Shown: positions 15,358-20,736 of the stretch, piece by piece
Numbering within the stretch: position 1 is the first letter of the stretch
How the letters are laid out: each line of letters opens with the position of its first letter
Origin: CAZSRX01 sp964609675 [NCBI: uncultured Bacteroidota bacterium]
GTDB taxonomy: Bacteria > CLD3 > SB21
Direction of reading: 5' to 3'
Assembly (NCBI GenBank): GCA_964609675.1
Contig: CAZSRX010000049.1
Span: forward strand, 1 to 20,736
DNA length: 20,736 nucleotides
Position numbers and translations under genes: made by a program
Notes under the pieces: generated by a model
The model's input: only the letters and a program-made list of their open reading frames with translations
Told to the model about the DNA's origin: nothing
The model's database searches: none

Positions 15358-15887
15358 TGAGACGCATCCGACCGCTGGAACGCGATGAAGTTCCGGAAAC
15401 CATTCAGGCGATTTATGACGACTATATGAAACTCCGCGGAAACGTGCCTAATATGTTCCGAACGCTTGCGCATAGTCCCGAACTGATGCGCCAGACCCAT
15501 GAATATTTCAAAGCCGTCATGAAACCCGGCGCGGTATCCCTGAAGATCAAGGAAATGGCGGCTGTCCGCGTTTCCCAGCTGCATCTGTGCGATTACTGAC
15601 TGGCTTCTCATACCGTTTTGGCAAAACGGTGCGGCGTAACGGATGAACAAATTGAAGGCATGAAAGCCCTGGAGAACAACCGGCATCTATTTACGGATGA
15701 TGAATACCGCGCAATTAAATACGCCGAACAGGTCAGCGTGGAAGCGCACGGCGTTACCGACAAAGATTTTGAAGACCTGCGGGTACGCTTCGGCGAAAAG
15801 GGAATAATCGAATTAACTTGTGTGATCGGATTATTTTGTTATTTTAACCGTTTTAATAATGCGCTAAAAACAGATATTACGCGATAA
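15357..15887 (+). CDS. AhpD/carboxymuconolactone-decarboxylase-like selenoprotein (in-frame TGA read as Sec81)
   Basis: One continuous frame of 176 residues runs from ATG 15357 to TAA 15887, interrupted only by TGA at 15597-15599. The sequence around it is LHLC-D-Y-U-LASHT. With selenocysteine the motif is C78-x-x-U81-x-x-x-H85, exactly the CxxCxxxH redox centre of AhpD-like proteins, with an upstream Glu (E66 in KEMAAVRVSQL) in the usual place. Downstream blocks fit the family too: LAKRCGVTDEQIEGM, FTDDEYRAIKYAEQV and ELTCVIGLFCYFNRFNNAL. A bacterial SECIS-type hairpin follows the TGA (15612-15630). AhpD-like Sec proteins with CxxU are known in bacteria. Its role is probably thiol or peroxide redox chemistry. 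Annotated naively it would be split into an 80-aa piece and an 89-aa piece starting at TTG 15618. It overlaps the CofG-like stop by one base. Confidence 0.88.
15597..15630 (+). promoter_or_regulatory. Sec-decoding TGA with bacterial SECIS-like hairpin
   Basis: Eighteen of the 19 bases ACCGTTTTGGCAAAACGGT (15612-15630) form a perfect 9+9 inverted repeat around a central G. In RNA it should fold as a 6-7 bp stem with a small GG-containing loop. The GG apex is about 21-22 bases after the TGA, within the 16-37 base range and with the early loop G expected for bacterial SECIS elements that bind SelB. No T-run follows, so it is not a terminator, and it lies inside the coding frame. Confidence 0.8.
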
Positions 15888-15905
15888 AAAAAAGGTAAAC
15901 TGAAT

Positions 15906-16556
15906 TTGCAGCCACTTAATAACACCATCTATCCCAACGTCAAAGAAATTCTCCATCCGCTGGTTCAGCAAAAGCTGACCTATCTGAGGGATAAGAATAC
16001 TTCGCACCGCGAGTTCCGCAAACTGCTCAGCGAAGTTACCGCGCTGATGCTGTTTGAAATCACCGAGGACTTAGAAACCATTGATGTACAAGTGGAAACC
16101 CCGCTGGAAACGACGACTTCAAAAGTACTGGCCAGTCAGGTGGTGCTGGTGCCGATTCTTCGGGCCGGTCTGGGCATGCTGGACGGCGCGCTTGACCTGA
16201 TACCCAACGCCCGGGTGGGACACGTCGGTTTGTACCGTAATGAAACGACGCTCGAGCCGGTGGAATACTACGCAAAATTTCCTCCGATTCTGGATAAATC
16301 TCAGGTCATCATTCTCGATCCGATGCTTGCGACCGGAGGCAGTTCCACGGCCGCTGTGGATTTACTTAAGCGCCACGGCGCCCGCGCGATTAAATGGCTG
16401 TCGCTGGTGGCCGCACCGGAAGGCATCCGGCGCATGATAGCCGAACATCCCGACGTGCCGATATATACCGCCAGTATCGACCGCCAGCTGAATGAGCGGG
16501 GATATATCGTACCCGGCCTCGGCGACGCCGGCGACCGATTATACGGAACCAAGTAA
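15906..16556 (+). CDS. upp: Uracil phosphoribosyltransferase
   Basis: The 216-residue salvage enzyme makes UMP from uracil and PRPP in the cytoplasm. The PRPP-binding motif [14 protein letters not shown] (134-147) and the C-terminal uracil-recognition block [17 protein letters not shown] (about 200-216) are intact. [14 protein letters not shown] and HVGLYRNE are also characteristic, and the length is normal. The start is TTG 15906, with AAGG about ten bases upstream; it gives the expected N-terminus before the conserved HPLVQQKL, and no nearby ATG fits. It follows the selenoprotein gene by 18 bases and shares one base (TAATG at 16554-16558) with the next gene. Confidence 0.96.
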   Translation: MQPLNNTIYPNVKEILHPLVQQKLTYLRDKNTSHREFRKLLSEVTALMLFEITEDLETIDVQVETPLETTTSKVLASQVVLVPILRAGLGMLDGALDLIPNARVGHVGLYRNETTLEPVEYYAKFPPILDKSQVIILDPMLATGGSSTAAVDLLKRHGARAIKWLSLVAAPEGIRRMIAEHPDVPIYTASIDRQLNERGYIVPGLGDAGDRLYGTK

Positions 16557-17032
16557 TGAGCGCCATGAACAACCGTCCGTTAAAATATATTCCCTTCGAC
16601 CAGACCCGTGAACCGGATTTCCAGATTATCGTTCCGAGTCTGCTGGAGAGTCTCGCTGAGATCGAAACGCTGACCGAAAAGGTTGCCGATGAATACCATC
16701 TGTCGGAAGATGAACGCGATAATATAGCCATTGCCATTACCGAGGTCGCCAATAATGCCATCATTCATGGCAACAAGCTGAATTACCAGAAAAAGGTAAC
16801 CATCAGTTTTTATTTTGACATGCCCAAGCTTACTATTTATATAAAAGACGAAGGAAGCGGCTTCAATCCCGACCAGCTCGGCAATCCGCTCGATCCCGAA
16901 AACCTGCTCAAAGAAACCGGCCGGGGCATATTTATTCTCCGCTCGCTCATGGACGATGTGCAGTTTCATATCTGTCCGGTGGGTACGGAAGTTAAAATCA
17001 TCAAGATGATTGGTCCTCATGATCACGACTGA
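16556..17032 (+). CDS. RsbW/SpoIIAB-like serine kinase (anti-sigma regulatory factor)
   Basis: The 158-residue protein is a single HATPase_c_2 domain. The N box is ITEVANNAIIHGN (61-73), the G1 region is IKDEGSGFNP (D98), and the ATP lid has TGRGIFILRSLMD (121-133). Such proteins bind a sigma factor and phosphorylate a STAS antagonist. The STAS protein at 10594-10938 is a candidate partner, but the two are far apart and the pairing is unproven. The ATG overlaps the upp stop by one base; a second Met lies three codons later. The longer N-terminus before the domain (about 20 residues) is slightly unusual. The next gene begins only ten bases after its stop. Confidence 0.9.
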   Translation: MSAMNNRPLKYIPFDQTREPDFQIIVPSLLESLAEIETLTEKVADEYHLSEDERDNIAIAITEVANNAIIHGNKLNYQKKVTISFYFDMPKLTIYIKDEGSGFNPDQLGNPLDPENLLKETGRGIFILRSLMDDVQFHICPVGTEVKIIKMIGPHDHD

Positions 17033-17042
17033 AAGGGAACGT

Positions 17043-17684
17043 ATGCGCATTTTCATTTTATTTGTTCTGGTATATATGGTACTGCCATTCACGCTTTGGG
17101 CGCAGGACGAAACGGCTCAAGAAGAGGATGCTACCGCCTATGACGAAGAAGAACCTTACCAGAGCGGCGATGAAAAAATCCGAAACTATATCGGCTTCAA
17201 CATACAAATATCCACGGATGGTTTTGTGCTCGGCGGATATTTTGACAAAAAAATTGCTCCGTACACCCATCTGGGATTATCGTTAGATATGTTTATAGTC
17301 AAAGGCAGAAATGAGATTGTGGACTGGACGGGCCGGACGCTGAACAGTGAGAACATTATGATTCTGCCGCTGACGCTCAATGTGAAACGGCGGCTCTTTC
17401 CTGAAGGTATTACGAACTCATTCCGTCCTTTTGTGGCGGCGGGAGCCGGCGGCATTTACGGATATTATTTCAGCGGCGATGTTCGGAAAGCTCCGGACCA
17501 TAAACGTTCGCAGTATACGCCGACGGCCTTTGTAGGACTGGGCGCCGATTTCGGTAAACCGGGAAGCGCCAGCACTTACGGCATGGACATCCGATATCAA
17601 ATCATTCGCTTTTCGCATAGTCTCGGCGAACGTTCCCGGTTCGACAATTTCCAGGTCGGTTTTCATATGGGATTTTCCAAGTAA
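17043..17684 (+). CDS. Putative outer-membrane beta-barrel protein
   Basis: The best start is ATG 17043, which has AAAGGGA as ribosome binding site and directly opens a signal peptide (MRIFILFVLVYMVLPFTLWA, with cleavage before QDE). A longer frame from 17010 overlaps the kinase gene and would add eleven residues before the signal, so it is rejected. The mature part has an acidic linker (ETAQEEDATAYDEEEPY) followed by strands with alternating hydrophobic residues and Gly or aromatic ends, including FVAAGAGGIYGYYFSGD and FVGLGADFG. The final strand ends in FHMGFSK, consistent with a C-terminal barrel strand. It is part of the operon-like run but no specific family is recognised. Confidence 0.75.
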   Translation: MRIFILFVLVYMVLPFTLWAQDETAQEEDATAYDEEEPYQSGDEKIRNYIGFNIQISTDGFVLGGYFDKKIAPYTHLGLSLDMFIVKGRNEIVDWTGRTLNSENIMILPLTLNVKRRLFPEGITNSFRPFVAAGAGGIYGYYFSGDVRKAPDHKRSQYTPTAFVGLGADFGKPGSASTYGMDIRYQIIRFSHSLGERSRFDNFQVGFHMGFSK

Positions 17685-17712
17685 CAACAGACTGCGTGGT
17701 TGCAATTGTCAG

Positions 17713-18816
17713 ATGGATCAACCGGATAATGGCGCGTTGAATCATTCATCAAAAAAAGTTGTCATGGCTATGAGCGGGGGTGTGGACAGTTCCGTAGCCG
17801 CCTTGCTGCTCAGGGAACAGGGTTATCAGGTAACCGGTATGACCATGCGTCTGTGGCCGGAGCAGGATGCGTCCTATCCCGACACGCCTCATATTACCGT
17901 GGCCGCGCAAACCTGCGAATTATTGAATATTCCTCATGAAGTCTGGGATATGCACGATATTTTTGAGCGCGACATTATCCGTTATTTTGAGAATGAATAC
18001 CGAGCGGGACGGACGCCGAATCCCTGCGTGCGGTGCAACCGGCTAATTAAATGGGGCGCGGTTGTCGAACGGGCCCGAGACGCCGGCGCCGATTATGTCG
18101 CTACCGGACACTATGTGCAGGGGCGGCAGGATCCGGTTACCGGACGATATTATATAATCCGTGGAACCGACACGAAAAAAGACCAGACGTATGTTCTCTG
18201 GGGTTTATCGCAGGAAGCGCTTTCCATGGCGCTGTTTCCGCTCGCCGCATGGACCAAGGAAGAAGTGCGCCGCTATGCCGCTTCCGCTGGGTTGCCCGCC
18301 GCGAACCGTTCGGAGAGTCAGGAGATATGCTTTATTCTGCGTGATGATTACAAGCAATTTCTGTTAAAAAGAAATCCCGGCTGGTTGAATCATAAAGGAA
18401 CGATTAAAACCGAGGACGGGCGACCGGTCGGCGTACATGATGGGTATATGTTTTACACAATCGGACAGCGGCGCGGCGTGGGTGTCGCCATGAACCATCC
18501 GATTTATGTTACGCGTATCGAACCGGAAACCCATACCGTTTTTGTCGGTGAAAAGCATTGCCTGCTGGCGCGCGGCCTGACGGCGACGGAAGTCAATATC
18601 ATCCGGTATGAACGCCTGAAGACGCCGTTCCGTTGTACCGCCAAAATCCGCTATAACGATCCCGGACATCCCGCCCTGGTTACGGCATTGGAACCCGGTG
18701 CCATGACGGTTATCTTCGATGACCCGCAGCGCGCCGTCACACCCGGTCAGTCCGTGGTTTTGTATGAATCCGAAACACTTGTCGGCGGCGGTATCATTGA
18801 CCGGATTATCCGATAA
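17713..18816 (+). CDS. mnmA: tRNA-specific 2-thiouridylase MnmA
   Basis: The 367-residue enzyme thiolates uridine 34 of Lys, Glu and Gln tRNAs using ATP and a sulfur relay. The N-terminal PP-loop is AMSGGVDSSVAALLL (19-33). The catalytic cysteines are C105 in TPNPCVRCN and C206 in SESQEICFI, equivalent to the C102 and C199 pair of E. coli. YVATGHYV, DQTYVLWGLSQ, FYTIGQRRGVGV and the C-terminal beta-barrel with ARIRYND-like KIRYNDPGHPA are intact. Length is typical. ATG 17713 has a weak ribosome binding site. The first 14 residues before KKVVMAMSGG are slightly long. It sits 28 bases after the outer-membrane-like gene. Confidence 0.97.
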   Translation: MDQPDNGALNHSSKKVVMAMSGGVDSSVAALLLREQGYQVTGMTMRLWPEQDASYPDTPHITVAAQTCELLNIPHEVWDMHDIFERDIIRYFENEYRAGRTPNPCVRCNRLIKWGAVVERARDAGADYVATGHYVQGRQDPVTGRYYIIRGTDTKKDQTYVLWGLSQEALSMALFPLAAWTKEEVRRYAASAGLPAANRSESQEICFILRDDYKQFLLKRNPGWLNHKGTIKTEDGRPVGVHDGYMFYTIGQRRGVGVAMNHPIYVTRIEPETHTVFVGEKHCLLARGLTATEVNIIRYERLKTPFRCTAKIRYNDPGHPALVTALEPGAMTVIFDDPQRAVTPGQSVVLYESETLVGGGIIDRIIR

Positions 18817-18887
18817 AACTATGGCGTCTATTCCTTTGATTGCTTAGACCATACGGGCATAAAAAAATAAAAAAAAGAGAGATTCGC

Positions 18888-19703
18888 ATGTCGCAGACCA
18901 AAATTATTACAAAAGTTACTACCGCCCAGCTGAGGGAGATGAAAAGCGCGGGTGAAAAAATTTCGTGCCTGACCGCGTACGATTATATCATGGCGAAATT
19001 GCTTGATGAGGCCGGCATTGATGTCATTCTGGTGGGGGACTCAGCCAGTACGGTGTTTGCCGGAAACGAAACCACCCTTCCGATTAAGATGGAGGAAATG
19101 CTGTACCATGTCCGGGTGGTAGCCAAGGCGGTGAAGCGGGCGCTGGTGGTGGCGGATATGCCGTTCATGAGTTATCAGGTCAGCGCAGACGAAGCTCTTC
19201 GTAACGCGGGCCGCTTTATGCAGGATGCCAATGCCGAAGCGATTAAGCTGGAGGGCGGCGTGGAATTTCTGCCGATTGTCAAACGCCTGGTGGAAGTCGG
19301 CATTCCGGTGATGGGCCATCTGGGACTGATGCCGCAGTCGATTTATAAATACGGCACTTACCGGACACGCGGCACCGATCCGGCCGAGGCGGAAAAAATA
19401 CTGAGCGATGCCGTGGCGCTGGAAAAGGCCGGCATCTTTGCGCTGGTGCTCGAAAAAATTCCGGCCGAACTCGCCGCCCATGTTTCCCAAGCGCTGCGTA
19501 TACCAACCATCGGCATCGGCGCGGGCCGTCACTGCGACGGCCAGGTTCTGGTCAGTCATGATATGCTGGGACTTTACGAAGATTTCAAGCCGCGTTTTGT
19601 ACGCCGCTATGCCGATATTGCCGACCGCATGCGACAGGCATTCCGCAATTACCACCAGGATGTTAAAGAGAGAAAATTTCCGAATGAAAATGAATCCTAT
19701 TAA
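18888..19703 (+). CDS. panB: 3-methyl-2-oxobutanoate hydroxymethyltransferase
   Basis: The 271-residue enzyme makes ketopantoate from 2-oxoisovalerate and 5,10-methylenetetrahydrofolate, the first step of pantothenate synthesis. ATG 18888 is preceded by AGAGAG and gives the normal N-terminus; a TTG at 18840 would add 16 unneeded residues. Metal ligands D51 (LVGDSAS), D90 (VVADMPF) and E122 (KLEGG), and the catalytic E189 (LVLEKIP), match the family. [30 protein letters not shown] and the C-terminal [12 protein letters not shown] are also typical. No panC or panD is in the window. A 300-base intergenic region follows. Confidence 0.97.
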   Translation: MSQTKIITKVTTAQLREMKSAGEKISCLTAYDYIMAKLLDEAGIDVILVGDSASTVFAGNETTLPIKMEEMLYHVRVVAKAVKRALVVADMPFMSYQVSADEALRNAGRFMQDANAEAIKLEGGVEFLPIVKRLVEVGIPVMGHLGLMPQSIYKYGTYRTRGTDPAEAEKILSDAVALEKAGIFALVLEKIPAELAAHVSQALRIPTIGIGAGRHCDGQVLVSHDMLGLYEDFKPRFVRRYADIADRMRQAFRNYHQDVKERKFPNENESY

Positions 19704-20004
19704 GCTATCCGAATATCTGCCGCGCTAAATATTTCAGTTTTTTTGATTCAAATTGGATAACAGCCGAGGCGGCTTCTTCTAAACCGGCGGAGGTGGAAAT
19801 AACCATTAACCGCAGAGATCACGGAAAACCCAGAGATAAAGATAATGTAAGAAATATAAATTTTCTCTGTAGGCTCTCAGCGCTCTGTGGTTCATTTAGT
19901 ATTCTCATGTATCTACCAAAAAACGTAGATGTTGCCATTCAAGAGTCTAAAAATAGTGATGCCGAATAACTTATCAATCCTTCACCCAGTCAGGATGGAT
20001 GCTC
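19704..20004. other. Intergenic region without a gene
   Basis: No supported coding frame is visible. It contains a short imperfect hairpin (AGCCG and CGGCT near 19762-19774) that is too weak to call a terminator, and the larger inverted repeat at 19806-19892. The part before 20005 presumably includes the promoter of the CpeT-like gene, but I see no clear -35/-10 pair. Confidence 0.5.
19806..19892. repeat. Imperfect inverted repeat of the CCGCAGAGA dispersed-repeat type
   Basis: The left arm begins TTAACCGCAGAGATC (19806) and runs to CCAGAGA (about 19837). The right arm, TCTCTGT to TCTGTGGTT (19864-19892), is its imperfect reverse complement, with a short AT-rich centre. Similar CACAGAGA-type palindromes occur as dispersed intergenic repeats in several bacterial phyla. 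A shorter related sequence lies at 4766-4814. It may form a long RNA hairpin after panB. Confidence 0.55.
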
Positions 20005-20637
20005 ATGAACCCGCTACGATTCATAATCGGAATGTTTTTTATCGCTTCAACTTACGTGCAATGTTCGAAAGATTCTGACGTACACATACTGGCGCAATGC
20101 CTGTGCGGTTCATTCAGCAGCGAAGAACAATTCCGGAGGGACACCAATTTCTATGACGTTCGATTGAAAATGATCCGTATCTGGCCGCAGCGAGCCGACG
20201 CGATATGGTTGTATGTCGAACAGGCTTACGCCGACGCATTACATAAACCCTACCGTCAACGTATTTACGGCCTGCGCCGGCTGACGGATTCGACCCTAGA
20301 GAGCAAAGTCTACGAAATGCCCGATCCGTTGCGGTTTGCCGGAGCATGGAAAGATGTCACGGTTTTGAATCCTCTGTCTCCGGATTCACTGAGCGAGCGT
20401 CCGGGCTGCTCCATCATTCTTAAAAAAACCGGCCCGGCGCATTTTATCGGTACGACGCCAGGGAAAGAATGTCTTAGCGTGCGTAAAGGCGCCGCCTATG
20501 CCACGGCGGAAGTGGAAATTACTTCGGATTATTTTAAAAGCTGGGACCGCGGATTTGATGCGGACGGAAAACAGGTCTGGGGTTCCGAAAAAGGCGGTTA
20601 TATTTTTAAAAAACTGGAAAGTTATCCGTTGGAATAA
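20005..20637 (+). CDS. CpeT/CpcT-like lipoprotein
   Basis: The protein (210 residues from ATG 20005, 212 from ATG 19999) is a clear CpeT/CpcT-family member. It shows GSFSSEEQFRRD, then FYDVRLKMIRIWPQR and IWLYVEQAYAD. PYRQRIYGLR, RFAGAWKD, PGCSIIL, AAYATAEVEI, SWDRGFDADGKQVWG and GGYIFKK follow. Cyanobacterial members attach bilins to phycobiliproteins, but many homologues occur in non-phototrophs with unknown function. The N-terminus is a hydrophobic signal ending at STYVQCSKD. The Cys could be a lipid site, although Gln at the preceding position is unusual. AGGA fits ATG 20005 better (nine-base spacing) than ATG 19999. It is a single-gene unit as far as can be seen. Confidence 0.85.
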   Translation: MNPLRFIIGMFFIASTYVQCSKDSDVHILAQCLCGSFSSEEQFRRDTNFYDVRLKMIRIWPQRADAIWLYVEQAYADALHKPYRQRIYGLRRLTDSTLESKVYEMPDPLRFAGAWKDVTVLNPLSPDSLSERPGCSIILKKTGPAHFIGTTPGKECLSVRKGAAYATAEVEITSDYFKSWDRGFDADGKQVWGSEKGGYIFKKLESYPLE

Positions 20638-20711
20638 AAGCAGCAGTTATGGGCATCCGGCGGGCGTTACTTTAACCGATCTTTAAACCCGGAATTGTCA
20701 TTACAGAATAA

Positions 20712-20734
20712 TTTCTAATGGCCGCCATTAGAAA
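20712..20734. other. Perfect 11-bp inverted repeat at the window end
   Basis: TTTCTAATGGC (20712-20722) and GCCATTAGAAA (20724-20734) are perfect inverted copies around one base. It may be a terminator-type hairpin for the CpeT-like gene or an operator, but no T-run can be confirmed because the window ends at A's. Confidence 0.4.
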
Positions 20735-20736
20735 AA

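Noticed and set aside
15612-15630. Rho-independent terminator
   Set aside because: The perfect inverted repeat has no T-run after it and lies within the coding frame; its distance from TGA fits a SECIS instead.
15618-15887. Separate gene starting at TTG 15618 (89 aa)
   Set aside because: It is in frame with the preceding 80-aa segment, and together they make one AhpD-like domain; the TGA between them fits selenocysteine.
17010-17042. Upstream start of the outer-membrane-like gene at 17043
   Set aside because: It overlaps the kinase gene and puts eleven charged residues before the signal peptide; ATG 17043 has a strong ribosome binding site.
18840-18887. TTG start 16 codons before panB
   Set aside because: ATG 18888 has AGAGAG before it and gives the usual PanB N-terminus.
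1-20736. tRNA or rRNA genes
   Set aside because: No cloverleaf or conserved rRNA segment was seen by eye; a tRNAscan run would be needed to exclude them fully.

Overview
The window reads as chromosomal DNA of an uncultured or little-studied Gram-negative bacterium. Signal-peptide proteins, lipoproteins and beta-barrel-like outer-membrane proteins are frequent. A DUF5683-type protein, a CsgG-family protein, a CpeT-like lipoprotein and a CofG-like radical SAM enzyme together suggest the FCB side of the tree (Bacteroidota, Ignavibacteria, Calditrichota, KSB1 and similar). This placement is inference; no rRNA gene is present to test it. Most genes have clear but varied Shine-Dalgarno sites, and GTG and TTG starts occur.

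Positions 1-4055 are accessory DNA. A complete IS30-family element with recognisable ends (116-1260) carries a transposase broken by a one-base shift in an A8 run and also lacking its first catalytic Asp. Next comes a visibly AT-rich island with a two-gene type II restriction-modification system: a DNA methyltransferase with an N-terminal helix-turn-helix, and a TdeIII-family endonuclease. It is followed by an array of the 7-mer TGAGCAA repeated at an exact 21-base period.

From 4136 to the end the sequence is ordinary host DNA of higher GC. The left part has a lipoprotein, a minus-strand pair (purN, then a CsgG-like protein), a minus-strand BaiN/HI0933-type flavoprotein, then plus-strand genes for an outer-membrane-like protein, a radical SAM protein, a membrane-anchored LppM-like protein and a STAS anti-anti-sigma factor. 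The middle is signalling: a DUF5683 protein, a GAF histidine kinase and a receiver-histidine kinase hybrid. The right part is a compact plus-strand run: CofG-like enzyme, AhpD/carboxymuconolactone-decarboxylase-like selenoprotein, upp, RsbW-like serine kinase, outer-membrane-like protein, mnmA and panB. Two of its junctions share one base (TAATG). A CpeT-like lipoprotein follows after a gap holding an imperfect inverted repeat.

The strongest discovery is at 15357-15887. A gene that would normally be called as two fragments is one open frame interrupted only by TGA, placed exactly at the second Cys of the CxxC-xxx-H redox motif of the AhpD-like fold. A perfect 9-bp inverted repeat with a GG apex lies about 20 bases after the TGA, as expected for a bacterial SECIS. 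The second notable item is the 21-base-period TGAGCAA array downstream of the restriction system.
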